NCBI GenBank assembly: GCA_963931615.1
Contig: OZ007032.1
Coordinates: 2,604,001-2,668,000, forward strand
Direction: 5' to 3'
DNA: 64,000 nucleotides
DNA from: Coprenecus sp902388455
Lineage (GTDB): Bacteria > Bacteroidota > Bacteroidia > Bacteroidales > UBA932
Shown here: one piece after another, positions 41,343-52,200 of the stretch
Numbering within the stretch: the first letter of the stretch is position 1
How the letters are laid out: the number at the start of each line of letters is the position of its first letter
The notes under the pieces: model-generated
Told to the model about the DNA's origin: nothing
The model's input: only the letters and a program-made list of their open reading frames with translations
Database searches by the model: none
Translations under genes and position numbers: made by a program

Positions 41343-42403
41343 AAAAGCATCTTCCCATCATCCTGCTGGCCGCCGCAGCGCTGGCCGGTTCCTGCGCCGG
41401 AGACGGTGTCAGGACAGTAAACTTCGAGAACAGTCTGAAAAGCAAGCCCGACACTGTCGGCATTGAGAGCATCGCACAGAAGATCGAGAAAGTAGAGCTC
41501 AAGTGCGACAGCCTCTACGACATCACCCTCTTCGCGGTCTATGACGGCAGGCTGTTCGGCAAGACCGCCGACTACAAGCTAGTGATCTTCTCAGAGGACG
41601 GAGACCTGCTCCATGCCTATGACCGGTCAGGACGCGGGCCCGGTGAGTATGTATGGCCGGATTTCTCGTATGATCCTTACAACCACGAGATACTGATCTA
41701 TGATTCTATGAACAAGGTCATCCGCTTGGATTCTGACGGCCGTTTCATCGATGAGGTCCGCAACAGCCTGACCGGTGTCCTCGGAGATATCCGCGCCATA
41801 TCCAAGGACAGGTACGCCGCCACAAAGATGTCCAACACAGAGCGGGACAGCAGCATCATCTTCCTCGACAGGGACCTGAACTTAGTTGGCAAGGCCCTGC
41901 CCATATACAACAAGAACCAGCTTTCCACCCGCGGACTGATAGTCTCCGAACCCGTGCTGCTTTACAACTCTACATACCTCTTCAAGCCTTACGGAGGACA
42001 TACCTACTACACTCTGGACGGTGCTCCCTACCTGCACGTGGAACTGGGCCGGTACGCTCAGCCTGAGGATGACGCTACAGTCGTAGGCGCAAATGAAGCA
42101 AATTACCTCCTGGAGAACTCTGAAGATATCTGCGGCGACTGGTATCTTGCAGAATTTGTGTACGAGAAGGAGATGTGCCTGTTCTTCGATGCCGTCAACA
42201 CCCGCACCGGCAAGCGGGCCATTCACAATACCTATACCGAGCAGGACTTAGAGAATGGAGAAGACCCGGGCTTCTTCTTCCGATACGAGGGAGAGACATA
42301 CCGCATAAGTTACATGAACTTCTACGTCCAGGACAACGTCCTCTACTGGTCCCGCTTCTCCGACGACGGCTCCACGACCATCTTCAAGATCACACTGAAA
42401 TAA
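41339..42403 (+). CDS. 6-bladed beta-propeller lipoprotein
   Basis: 354 aa. The lipoprotein signal MKKHLPIILLAAAALAGSC has Cys at 19. The mature part shows the 6-bladed beta-propeller pattern of Bacteroidota (KVELKCDSLYDITLFAVYDGRLFGKTADYKLVIFSEDGDLLHAYDRSGRGPGEYVWP, with the family's GRGPGEY turn; EILIYDSMNKVIRLDSDGRFIDEV; IFLDRDLNLVGKALPIYN). The C-terminal blade ends TTIFKITLK. It is translationally coupled to the DUF4221 gene. It differs from the propellers at 33618 and 42467, which are closer to each other. It is likely an envelope recognition or scaffold protein; no ligand is known. Confidence 0.85.
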   Translation: MKKHLPIILLAAAALAGSCAGDGVRTVNFENSLKSKPDTVGIESIAQKIEKVELKCDSLYDITLFAVYDGRLFGKTADYKLVIFSEDGDLLHAYDRSGRGPGEYVWPDFSYDPYNHEILIYDSMNKVIRLDSDGRFIDEVRNSLTGVLGDIRAISKDRYAATKMSNTERDSSIIFLDRDLNLVGKALPIYNKNQLSTRGLIVSEPVLLYNSTYLFKPYGGHTYYTLDGAPYLHVELGRYAQPEDDATVVGANEANYLLENSEDICGDWYLAEFVYEKEMCLFFDAVNTRTGKRAIHNTYTEQDLENGEDPGFFFRYEGETYRISYMNFYVQDNVLYWSRFSDDGSTTIFKITLK

Positions 42404-42411
42404 CGGAAAAT

Positions 42412-42443
42412 TTTGCCGGGGACTGTAACATTTTTTAAATTTG
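42412..42443 (+). promoter_or_regulatory. Consensus promoter of the second beta-propeller
   Basis: TTTG (42412-42415), a 20-base spacer, then TAAATTTG (42436-42443), starting 9 bases after the previous stop. Confidence 0.8.
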
Positions 42444-42466
42444 AACGTCATTACATTTAAATCTAA

Positions 42467-43471
42467 ATGCCTATGCGGAAAATCTATGCCATTACAGTCG
42501 CCGCAGCCCTGTGCCTGTGCTCATGTTCGGACAGCAATTACACCTTCATCGACAGCTTCCCGATAAGCGGGGAGCTGCAGCCGGTGAGGACTATGAAATA
42601 CGATCCGGTGAAGGTCAACCTCTACGGCATCGCCCGCGCCGGAGACTACTGGATAGCTTCCATAGGAGACAATGATTACAGAGCAGCTGTTACCGATGAC
42701 AGCCTCAACGTGATAGTCCGCACGCTCAGAACCGGCAACGGTCCGGGGGAGTTCCTATACCCTCTCCGGTACGGAACTCCATACACTGAAGGCGACTCCG
42801 TCATCATCTTCGTCAAAGACGCGTTCAAAGGCTCCCTCAACCGCGTGGCCACATGTCTGACCGACGGGAAAACGGACGTAAGAAAGATCGGAGAAGTGCC
42901 GGTAATGAACAGGACCTGGCATCCCCTGCCGGACGGCTCGGTCATCGTCAACAACAACGAGAACCGCTACTTCCTCATCAGCAGTGACTCGGACACCGTT
43001 TACTTCGAGACCTGGGGCGATGACATAGACGCCAAGGAATACGAGGACTGGTGGGTTCCCCGTCTGCAGACCAGCGAGATCTTCACACCCGACAATTCCA
43101 GGATGCTCGTCTACACCGACCGCCCGTACGTGTGGCTGCACAGCACGGACGGCAGACTTATCCGCAAGGTGTACGTGGAACAGCGGCCGGATGAGGTAAG
43201 GGAGAATGCCGGAGGCCTGGGATTCAACGACGGCGACCTCCTGGGGAATCACTTTCTCCTGCTTTTCAACGACCTTGTGGACGAGGAGACCTGGACCTGC
43301 TCTACCCGGCTTATGGTTTTCGACTTCGACATGAGACCCGAAGCCGTCTACAGCATCGAGGGGGACGTCAGCAGCTTCTACGCCGACCCGGAGACAGGAC
43401 TGATATACATTAACGACCGGGATGAGGAGCTCATACGGATCTACGACCTCTCCGAATGGCTGCGCAGTTGA
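42467..43471 (+). CDS. 6-bladed beta-propeller lipoprotein, paralogue of the gene at 33618
   Basis: 334 aa (ATG at 42467; a second ATG at 42473 is equally usable). Signal peptide with lipobox CLCSC. The order of motifs matches the 33618 protein along its length: SGELQPVRTMKYDPVKVNLYGIARAGDYWIASI, RTGNGPGEFLYPLRYG, the Trp-rich WHPLPDGSVIVNNNENRYF, TPDNSRMLVYTDRPYVWLHSTDGRLIRKVYVEQRPDE, and the shared end RIYDLSEWL. Its own consensus promoter means it can be expressed apart from the DUF4221 pair. The RND efflux operon follows after 69 bases with a separate promoter. Confidence 0.85.
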   Translation: MPMRKIYAITVAAALCLCSCSDSNYTFIDSFPISGELQPVRTMKYDPVKVNLYGIARAGDYWIASIGDNDYRAAVTDDSLNVIVRTLRTGNGPGEFLYPLRYGTPYTEGDSVIIFVKDAFKGSLNRVATCLTDGKTDVRKIGEVPVMNRTWHPLPDGSVIVNNNENRYFLISSDSDTVYFETWGDDIDAKEYEDWWVPRLQTSEIFTPDNSRMLVYTDRPYVWLHSTDGRLIRKVYVEQRPDEVRENAGGLGFNDGDLLGNHFLLLFNDLVDEETWTCSTRLMVFDFDMRPEAVYSIEGDVSSFYADPETGLIYINDRDEELIRIYDLSEWLRS

Positions 43472-43482
43472 GACAACAGTAA

Positions 43483-43514
43483 TTTGCTTTTAAAAATTTT
43501 TTAGTTTAACTTTG
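43483..43514 (+). promoter_or_regulatory. Consensus promoter of the RND efflux operon
   Basis: TTTG (43483-43486), a 20-base spacer, then TAACTTTG (43507-43514). The first ATG is at 43541. Confidence 0.8.
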
Positions 43515-43540
43515 AACGGTTTTAACTTATATCTGACCTT

Positions 43541-45076
43541 ATGAATAGATTCCGGACATACTTTCTGGCCTGCGCCGTATGCCTGAGCTGTCTGTCAGTT
43601 CCAGCGCTGAGCGCCCAGCAGGATACTCTGAAAAGTACTGCCGGTCAGGATTCCGTCAAGCACTGGGAGTTCACACTTGAGGACGTGATAGTGCTGGCGC
43701 AGAGCAAGTCCCTGCCGGCTCTCGTGGCCAAATACTCGTTTATCAGCAGTTACTGGCAGTTCCGCTCCTACAAGGCGCAGTTCCTGCCGTCGCTCAACCT
43801 GGGGGCCCAGCTTGGACAGTACAACCGCTCCATCGTGGCCCTGCAGGACGCCGAGACCGGCGAGACTAACTATGTCCAGAACGACAACATGAACAACTCC
43901 CTGAGTCTGTCCATCGACCAGAACATACCCTTCACCGGAGGTACTATATCCCTGAACACCTATCTCAACCGATTCGACCAGTTCTCTCCTTACGGAGACC
44001 TGACCTACAACTCCAACCCTGTCAACATCACCTACTACCAGCCCATCTTCCAGTACAACAGACTGAAATGGGAGAAAAAGACCGAACCCAAACGCTACGA
44101 GATGTCCAAGCGGACCTACCTCGAGAACATGGAGGGCATAGCAGTCTCCGCCACCACCTACTTCTTCAACGTACTCCGCACCCAGAAAAGCCTGGAGATG
44201 GCCCGCAGCCGTTTCGAGAGCACCCAGCAGCTCTATGCCATCGCCCAGGAGAGATTCAACATCGGCACTTACACCAAGGACGAGCTGCTGCAGATGGAGC
44301 TGCAGGTACTCAACGCCGATATCGCGGTAGCCAGTGCGGAAGTGGAGCTCCGGCAGGCCATGCTAAGCCTCAGGTCCTATCTGGGCATGGACGACGCCAC
44401 GGAGATAACTCTGGTCACCCCGTCCCATTTTTCCGACATAGTCATAAACGAGGAGGACGCCGTCACCCGCAGCCTCCAGAACACATCGTTCAGCCTCGAC
44501 AACGAGATAAGCCTCATAGAAGCTGAGGCCGCGATAGCCCAGGCCAAGGCCGACAGAGGATTCAGCGCGGTGCTGACAGCCCAGTTCGGTCTTACCCAGA
44601 CAGGAGACGACATAGCCACGTCCTACCGCAATCCCATCGACCAGGAAATCGTAGGACTGAGCCTCAGCGTGCCCATCGTGGACTGGGGTCTCGGAAAAGG
44701 CCGGGTACAGATGGCCAAGACCCAGCAGGAGATAATCCTGACACAGATCGAGCAGGAAATCATCGAGCGCCGTCAGGACATCTATATCCGTGTGGTGCAG
44801 TTCAATGCCCAGGCCAAGCAGTGCGATGCCTCCCGCAAGGCAGACGAGATCGCCGCCGAACGGTTCGAGCTGGCCCTGCAGCGCTTCCGCAACGGCACCA
44901 TCAGCATCCTGGACATCAACACCGCCCAGAACGAGAGGGACGAGGCCACCTCCCAGTACATCAACGAGCTGGCCAACTACTGGAGCTATTACTACAATCT
45001 GCGCAAGGACACCCTCTACGATTACATATACGGAAAGGACCTGGACGCCGAGTTTGACAAGATAATCGACAACTGA
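43541..45076 (+). CDS. TolC-family outer-membrane efflux channel
   Basis: 511 aa. A signal peptide is cleaved near VPALSAQQ. Two outer-membrane-efflux (OEP) repeats follow: EFTLEDVIVLAQSKSLPALVA at the first helix, and strands SLNLGAQLGQYN and TGGTISLNTYLNRFDQF; then the second half, with DNEISLIEAEAAIAQAKADRGFSAVLTAQFGLTQTG, VGLSLSVPIVDWGLGKGRVQMA and FRNGTISILDINTAQNERDEATSQYI, which are classical TolC features. It forms the exit duct of the four-gene RND pump and is followed by the adaptor after 18 bases. Confidence 0.93.
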   Translation: MNRFRTYFLACAVCLSCLSVPALSAQQDTLKSTAGQDSVKHWEFTLEDVIVLAQSKSLPALVAKYSFISSYWQFRSYKAQFLPSLNLGAQLGQYNRSIVALQDAETGETNYVQNDNMNNSLSLSIDQNIPFTGGTISLNTYLNRFDQFSPYGDLTYNSNPVNITYYQPIFQYNRLKWEKKTEPKRYEMSKRTYLENMEGIAVSATTYFFNVLRTQKSLEMARSRFESTQQLYAIAQERFNIGTYTKDELLQMELQVLNADIAVASAEVELRQAMLSLRSYLGMDDATEITLVTPSHFSDIVINEEDAVTRSLQNTSFSLDNEISLIEAEAAIAQAKADRGFSAVLTAQFGLTQTGDDIATSYRNPIDQEIVGLSLSVPIVDWGLGKGRVQMAKTQQEIILTQIEQEIIERRQDIYIRVVQFNAQAKQCDASRKADEIAAERFELALQRFRNGTISILDINTAQNERDEATSQYINELANYWSYYYNLRKDTLYDYIYGKDLDAEFDKIIDN

Positions 45077-45094
45077 TAATACCGGATACACACA

Positions 45095-46171
45095 ATGAAG
45101 AAACTTTTCATACTGCCGCTCATCGCGCTGACAGCCGCCTGCGGCCAGAACAAGGAAGTGGAGGAGGACACCCTCACCCGCCTTTCGCAGGCCGTGGAGG
45201 CCAACTACGTGGATACGATGACCCTACGCCTGACCGATTTCAGGCGTCAGACCATAAGCAACGGCAAATTAGTGGCCGCCCGCAAGAGCGCCCTGCGCTT
45301 CAACACCTCCGGCACCATATCGGAAGTACGTTTCACCAACGGACAGAGTGTCCGCAAGGGCGAGCTGATAGCCTGCCTGGACCCCGAGACGGCGGCGATA
45401 GCCCTCTCCCAGGCCGAGAACGCCATGCGTAAGGCCGAGATAGACCTCAACGATGTGCTCATCGGATTCGGATACGGAGATGCCGACACCTCCGACGTTC
45501 CCGCCGCCACGATGGCCATAGCTAAGACCCGTTCGGGCTACGCCGACGCGGAACAGAATTACCGCAGGGCCCTGTACGACTACGAGGGCACCAAGATTAC
45601 GGCTCCCTTCGACGGCAAGATCGCCAGCATCAAGGGCCGTGTCTACGAGAGCGTCCCCTCGGAGAGCTTCTGCTATGTGATAGACGACAGCCGATTCGAC
45701 GTCAGCTTCCCCCTGCTTGAGTCGGAGATACCGTCGGTAAGGACCGGCATGGAAGTCAAGATATCCCCCTTCAACAATCCGGAGAAGACCTACGCCGGAC
45801 ACATTACGGCCGTGAATCCCATGGTGGATGAAAAGGGCCAGATAGAGATTACCGCCTCCGTCAGCAACTCAGACGGAGACATGATGGACGGAATGAACGT
45901 CAGGGTCCTGGTAGAGGAGCTCATACCGCAGCAGCAGGTAGTGCCCAAAAGCGCTGTCGTCATGCGTGACAACCAGGAAGTGCTCTTCGTCTACCAGCCC
46001 GCTGACAGCACCGCCCGCTGGGTCTATGTCGACATCCTCATGTCCAACAGCGACAGCCACGTAGTAAGGGTCAACCAGGAGCGTAACGCCGAGCTCAGCC
46101 TCGGAGACATCATCATCACCTCAGGCAACCTCAACCTCGCCCACGAATCTAAAGTAATCGCAAGACAATGA
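45095..46171 (+). CDS. RND periplasmic adaptor (membrane fusion) lipoprotein
   Basis: 358 aa HlyD/AcrA-type adaptor that links the pump to the TolC-like channel. Lipobox LTAAC at residues 11-15. A lipoyl half-motif follows (SALRFNTSGTISEVRFTNGQSVRKGELIACLD), then a short hairpin (AIALSQAENAMRKAEIDLND), the second lipoyl half (YEGTKITAPFDGKIASIKGRVYESV) and a beta-barrel domain (RTGMEVKISPFNNPEKTYAGHITAVNPMVDEKGQIEITASVSN). The membrane-proximal domain ends GDIIITSGNLNL. The stop overlaps the ATG of the first RND gene by four bases. Confidence 0.93.
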   Translation: MKKLFILPLIALTAACGQNKEVEEDTLTRLSQAVEANYVDTMTLRLTDFRRQTISNGKLVAARKSALRFNTSGTISEVRFTNGQSVRKGELIACLDPETAAIALSQAENAMRKAEIDLNDVLIGFGYGDADTSDVPAATMAIAKTRSGYADAEQNYRRALYDYEGTKITAPFDGKIASIKGRVYESVPSESFCYVIDDSRFDVSFPLLESEIPSVRTGMEVKISPFNNPEKTYAGHITAVNPMVDEKGQIEITASVSNSDGDMMDGMNVRVLVEELIPQQQVVPKSAVVMRDNQEVLFVYQPADSTARWVYVDILMSNSDSHVVRVNQERNAELSLGDIIITSGNLNLAHESKVIARQ

Positions 46172-49100
46172 TCAGGAAACTGATAAAACGCCCTGTCGCC
46201 GTATCGATGGTCCTCTTCGCCGTGGCCGTCTTAGGAGCAGTGTCCATCAAGCTGATCCCGGTCTCGCTCATGCCCGATGTGGACATCCCGCAGATCACCG
46301 TGCAGGTCAAGGTAGAAGGCAGCTCGGCCAGGGAGATAGACCAGTACCTGCAGAGCCTGCGGCGCGAGCTGATGCAGATACCCTCCCTGACCGACATCAG
46401 GTCCCAGTCGGAGAGCGGCGTGGGCATCATCCGCCTGTCGTTCGAGTACGGCACCGACATCGACTTCACATTCGTGGATGTCAACGAGAGGATTGACCGG
46501 TCCCTGTCATCCCTGCCGGACGGTACGGAAAGACCGAAGGCCATCAAGTCCAGCGCGACCGACATCCCCGCCTTCTTCGTCAACATGACGGTCGATGACA
46601 GCTCCCGCGTCATGGAGATGAGCCGCCTGGCCGCCAACGTCATATCCAAACGCATCGAGCAGATACCGGAGGTGGCCATGGTCGACCTCAGCGGCCTGGT
46701 CTTTCCCGAGCTGCTGATTATCCCGGACAATGAGAAGCTCACCGCCATCGGAGCGACCCCCGCCATGCTGGCCAATGCCATAGAAAGCAACAACATCCAG
46801 CTCGGCAACATCTCCATCCGGGACGGGCAATACCACTGGAACGTGAGGTTCCAGTCAGAACTCACCTCCAAGGAGGACATCGAAAAGATAAGGATCAATA
46901 TCGGCGGCCGCATCTACCTCTTCGAGGAACTGGCCGACATCATCGAACAGCCGGGAGCCGACAACTGTCTCATCCGCTCTGACGGGGACAGGGCTGTCAG
47001 CATGGCCATCATCAAGCAGAGCGACGCGAGGATGAACACCCTCCGCGAGGCCCTGTATGACAGGATCGAGCGCTTCGAGAAAGACTACCCCGAAGTGCAG
47101 TTCACCATCACCCGCGACCAGACCGAGCTGCTGCGCTACACCATAGAGAACCTCGAGCAGAACCTCATCGCCGGCATCATCCTCGCCAGCATCGTCATCC
47201 TGCTCTTCATGCGCAACTTCCGCTTCTCCCTGCTGATCATCCCCACCATCATAGTATCCCTGCTGACCTCGATGCTCGCCCTCTACCTGATAGGCATAAG
47301 CATCAACATCATCTCCCTGGCCGGCCTCATCCTGAGCGTCGGAATGATGGTGGACAACTCTATTATCGTCATAGACAACATCACCCAGCGGTGGGAGAGG
47401 GGCGACACCCTCGAAGACGCCGTGGCCATAGGCTCCGGAGAGGTATTTGCCCCGATGCTCAGCTCCATCCTCACCAACTGCGCCGTATTCGTACCCTTAG
47501 TGTTCCTCAGCGGCATAGCCGGAGAGATATTCTTCGACCAGGCGGTGGCCATCACTGTGGGTCTGTTCGCGTCCCTGCTGTTCGCCGTGCTGGTGGTGCC
47601 TGTCTACTACTATGCCCTCTACCGCAAGAGAGGCATGAAGATGGACAACAAGTATCTCTCCCGCATCGCCAAATACATTGAACTGGGTCCCGCATACGAA
47701 AAGGCCCTCAAATGGACATTCCGCCATGCCGGGATAGTGATGACCCTGATGATAGTATCCATCCCCCTCTCCGGAATACTCTTCATGGTATTGGACAAGA
47801 GCACCTTTCCCCCTGTGACCAAGAGCGACATCATCCTCAATATCGACTGGAACAGTCCCCTGACCATAGAGGAGAATGACCTCCGCAGCCGCAATCTGGT
47901 CGCCGCCCTCAGTCCACATACCGCCCAGAGCACCCAGATGTCCGGAACACAGCAGTTCCTCATGCCCCACACCCGCGACATGAGCAAGAGCGAGGCCCAG
48001 ATCTACCTGATGGCCCGCACTCCCGCCGGGTTGGACAGCATCATCAGTGAGACTGCAGAATATATGAAGGCCCAGCACCCTACGGCCGCATTCAGCTTCT
48101 CGGACGCCGGCAACCTCTTCACCCTCATGTTCTCCGATGATGCCTCCAAGCTCACCGTGCAGATCAGCGGACGCGACGGCAAGACCCCCGAGCCGGACAA
48201 GCTCAACACCATCATCGACGAGATATGCGAAGCCGTACCGGGAGTCGACCACTCTCCCATCCGCTGGCAGGAACAGGTCATGCTGACCGTCGACGTGGAG
48301 AAAATGGCCCTGTACAACATCTCCTACTCGGAGGTTATGAGCACACTGCGCAAATTTACCCGCGAGGACCATATATTCTCGATTGCCACCGGAGACTATT
48401 CCATCCCCGTAGTCATGGGCGACAGCCACAGCTCCTCCCACCTGCTTTCCGGCAGCGTGCGCAACCGTGACGGGGCCGACATTCCCCTGAGCAACTTCAT
48501 CACCGAGAGCCGCAGCCGCGACCTGAAGACCATCGTCTCTGGCATGTCCGGCAACTTCTACCCCTTAGAGCTGGACATCCCCGACGACATCGTGCCGGAG
48601 GTCATGGAAGCCTCACGGGAACTGTCCGTAGAAGACGGCACCTTCGATGTGGCGTTCAGCGGTTCCTACTTCTCCAGTAGGGAGACCATAAACGAGCTGA
48701 TACTCATAGCGATAGTATCCATACTCCTGCTGTATTTCATCTTAGCGGCACAGTTCGAGTCCCTTATCCAGCCCATGATCATCCTCTCGGAGATAGTGGT
48801 GGACATCTTCGGCGCCCTGCTGCTGCTCTGGATCTGCGGAGCCGGCATCAACGCCATGTCCATGATCGGAATTGTCGTCATGAGCGGTATCGTCATCAAC
48901 GACTCCATCCTCAAGGTGGATACCATCAACCGACTGCGCAAGGAGAACGGCTACAGCCTGCTGCGGGCCATCATGACCGGAGGCTCCCGCAGGCTCAACC
49001 CCATCCTCATGACCACCCTGACCACCGTGCTGGCCATGGTGCCCTTCCTCACCAAGGGCGACATGGGCTCCGACCTGCAGTTTCCTCTGTCGATAGTGAT

Positions 49101-49200
49101 GATAGGAGGCATGATGGTCGGTCTCATCGTCAGCATATTCGGCATACCGCTGATATATTATTTCATCTATAGAAAATCCGATAAGGCCCGCAGGAGATGA
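46168..49200 (+). CDS. RND efflux transporter, first subunit
   Basis: 1010 aa AcrB/HAE-type inner-membrane pump with 12 helices and two large periplasmic loops. It starts RPVAVSMVLFAVAVLGAVSIKLIPVSLMPDVDIPQI, the TM1/porter signature. The TM4 relay region reads LILSVGMMVDNSIIVIDNI: one Asp followed by Asn instead of the AcrB Asp-Asp pair. The second repeat has ILLYFILAAQFESLIQPMIIL and GIVVMSGIVINDSILKVDTINRLR. ATGA overlaps occur on both sides (adaptor upstream, second RND gene downstream), so a heteromeric pump is likely. Substrate unknown; drugs, bile salts or lipids are typical. Confidence 0.94.
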   Translation: MIRKLIKRPVAVSMVLFAVAVLGAVSIKLIPVSLMPDVDIPQITVQVKVEGSSAREIDQYLQSLRRELMQIPSLTDIRSQSESGVGIIRLSFEYGTDIDFTFVDVNERIDRSLSSLPDGTERPKAIKSSATDIPAFFVNMTVDDSSRVMEMSRLAANVISKRIEQIPEVAMVDLSGLVFPELLIIPDNEKLTAIGATPAMLANAIESNNIQLGNISIRDGQYHWNVRFQSELTSKEDIEKIRINIGGRIYLFEELADIIEQPGADNCLIRSDGDRAVSMAIIKQSDARMNTLREALYDRIERFEKDYPEVQFTITRDQTELLRYTIENLEQNLIAGIILASIVILLFMRNFRFSLLIIPTIIVSLLTSMLALYLIGISINIISLAGLILSVGMMVDNSIIVIDNITQRWERGDTLEDAVAIGSGEVFAPMLSSILTNCAVFVPLVFLSGIAGEIFFDQAVAITVGLFASLLFAVLVVPVYYYALYRKRGMKMDNKYLSRIAKYIELGPAYEKALKWTFRHAGIVMTLMIVSIPLSGILFMVLDKSTFPPVTKSDIILNIDWNSPLTIEENDLRSRNLVAALSPHTAQSTQMSGTQQFLMPHTRDMSKSEAQIYLMARTPAGLDSIISETAEYMKAQHPTAAFSFSDAGNLFTLMFSDDASKLTVQISGRDGKTPEPDKLNTIIDEICEAVPGVDHSPIRWQEQVMLTVDVEKMALYNISYSEVMSTLRKFTREDHIFSIATGDYSIPVVMGDSHSSSHLLSGSVRNRDGADIPLSNFITESRSRDLKTIVSGMSGNFYPLELDIPDDIVPEVMEASRELSVEDGTFDVAFSGSYFSSRETINELILIAIVSILLLYFILAAQFESLIQPMIILSEIVVDIFGALLLLWICGAGINAMSMIGIVVMSGIVINDSILKVDTINRLRKENGYSLLRAIMTGGSRRLNPILMTTLTTVLAMVPFLTKGDMGSDLQFPLSIVMIGGMMVGLIVSIFGIPLIYYFIYRKSDKARRR

Positions 49201-52200
49201 AAGGAGTCAAGATACCGTCATTCTCAGTCCTGCTGATATTCGCGGTGCTCGTCACCGTGGGTGTCGCGCTCATACCCTCGCTCAACCTGCAGTACATGCC
49301 GAGGGAAAAGAAGCAGACCCTGTCGATATACTACTACTGGCAGAATGCCTCAGCAAGGGTCATCGAGAGTGAGGTGACTTCCAAAATCGAAGGATACATC
49401 TCTTCCATCAAGGGCATCGAGGACATAGCGTCCCTCAGCCGCAAGGGCAGCGGAACCATCACCCTGTACCTCAAGAAAAATGCCGATATCGACGCCGTCC
49501 GCTTCGAGGTATCCTCGGCCATACGGTCCATGCACGACAAGCTGCCGGAGGAAGTGACCTATCCGGAGCTGTCCGTAGCCGCATCAGGTACAGAGGTCGA
49601 CCCCGTGCTGATGTACACCATCAACGCAGACCTTCCCACCAACCGTATCGAGCAGTATGTCAACGACCACATACTCAGGGATCTGGCCCTGATAGACGGA
49701 GTGCAGTCCGTAGAACTGTCGGGAGCATCCCCCAACTACACTGAGATATCCCTGAGCACCGAGAAGATGAAGATGGCCGGCATCACTTCCTCCGACGTCT
49801 ACTCCGCTGTCAGCAGCTATCTCGGCGGCACCGCCATCATCGGCAGCGCCTCCTCCTACGACAAGTCAGAGGAGCCGGATATCATCCTGCGCAATGCTCC
49901 GATGGAGATGGAATATCTGCCTGTGGGCAACATTGGGGGACGTATCATAAGGCTAATGGACGTAGCCTCCGTGAGGACCTTAGAGAAGCAGCCCAGCTCC
50001 TACAGCCGCATCAACGGCCTCAACACCATCAACCTGAGCATCTATCCCGAGGAATCCGTCAACACCATCAAGCTCTGCGCCAGCGTCATCGAGACCATGG
50101 ACCGGCTCGAGGCCAGCTTCCCCGAGTCCTTCTCGGCCCTGAAGACCTACGATGTATCAGAGGACATCCAGAAAGAGGTGGACAAGTTAGTAAGAAGGTC
50201 CCTGCTGTGTCTGGTGATACTGCTGGTGTTCATCTTCCTGACCACCTTCAGTCCCAGATATACCCTGCTGATAGGCATTACCTTAGCTGTCAACATCATC
50301 GTCGCATTCATATTCTACGTCCTGCTGGACATAGACATCCATATCTACTCCTTAGCCGGCATATCGATATCGCTGAGCATCATCATCGACAACTCGATCA
50401 TCATGGTCTCGCACTACTCCTACTATCACGACAGGAAAGTGTTCTTAGCCATACTTGCCGCCCTGCTGACCACTATCGGCTCACTCGCCGTAATCTTCTT
50501 TCTGCCAGAGGAGCAGAAACGTATACTGTCCGACTTCTCGGCTGTAATCATCATCAACCTCAGCGTCTCGATGATAGTGGCCCTCTTCTTCGTACCGGCC
50601 CTGCTGGACTACCTGCCGGTCAAGTCGGAGAGCATATCCTTCTCCGTCAAGAGGCGCAGGAAGATAGTGCGCTTCTCCCAGAAGTACGAGAAATTCATCT
50701 ACTACACCAAGCGGTTCAACTGGGCCGTCATCCTCTTCTTCCTCTTAGCCTTCGGCGGCTCGTTCATGCTCTTCCGCAAGAGCTTAGACGGTTTCGCCTC
50801 GATGTTCCGCCAGCCCGAGAGACCCACCCTGTCCATTAGCGCCGGACTGCCGGAAGGCTGTACAGTCCAGCAGCTCAACGAGATTATGGTCTACATGGAG
50901 AATTTCCTTTCCGGCTTCGACGAGATCAAGCTGTTCAGGACCCGCATCAGCTCCTACAGCTCGGGCAACATCACCGTAGAATTTACCGAAGAGGCCTTAG
51001 AGACCTCCTTCCCCTCCATCCTCAAGCAGCAGGTCATCCGCAAGGCCAATGACTACGGCGGGGCCAACTGGCAGGTTTACGGAGTGGATGACCAGAATTT
51101 CAGCAACTACGTGGGAGGCAGCATGTGGCGCAGCGGCGACATCGAGATGACCGGATACAACTATGACCTGCTGTACCGCTACTGCGAGGACTTAGTCGCA
51201 CGGCTCTCGTCCAACCCCCGCGTCTCCGACCTGAGCATCGAGGGCAACACCAGCTCCATGGTCACCCGCGAGTACCTCATCTCCTACGACCATGACCGTA
51301 TGTCCCTCTACAACATCAGCCCCTACTCCACATTCGGGACCCTGTCCGAGAGACTCTTCTCCAACTATGCCGGCTCATACGTAGACGATGACGGCACCCT
51401 GATGGAGGTGAGAATAGTCTCCGACGACGCCGACAACTTCGACGTATGGCACCTGCAGAACGAGTACATCAGGATAGACAGCACCGACATCCGCTTCGCT
51501 GAGATAGGCTCGATAGACAGCCGCAACTCCGGCAACAACATCTACCGCGCCAACCAGGAGTACATCCTCCACGTCAGGTACAACTTCATCGGCTCCTCCA
51601 AGCTGGAGGACCGCCTCATGGAAAGCGAGATAGAGCGGCTCAACTCCGAGGTGCTGCCCATCGGCTTCAAAGCATCCTCACCTCAGTACGACTGGATGCA
51701 GAAAGCCAAGAAACAGTGGATACTGCTCATACTCATCACCGCCATCATCTACATGATCTGCGCCATACTCTTCGAGTCCCTGCTGCAGCCCCTAGCCATC
51801 ATATCCCTGATACCGGTATCATTCATAGGAATCTTCCTGGTATTCCGCCTCACGGAGACGACCTTTGACCAGGGAGGCTTCGCGTCCATGATCATGCTTG
51901 CGGGTATCGTGGTCAACGCCGGCATCTACATCGTCAACGAGTACAACCGCATGCCGGCCCACCGCCGCAGTTTCGTGCGGGCCTACAACCACAAGATCAT
52001 CCCGATATCGCTGACCATCCTCTCCACTGTGCTGGGTCTCGCGCCCTTCCTCATCGACGGCAAGGAAGAGGTATTCTGGTTTGCATTTGCCATCGGCACC
52101 ATGGGCGGCATGCTCTTCTCGTACGCCGCTCTCATCGTGCTGCTGCCGATGATCATGCCCGGGAAAGCCGTTATTCCACCCGGTTGCGGTGGAAATGGGG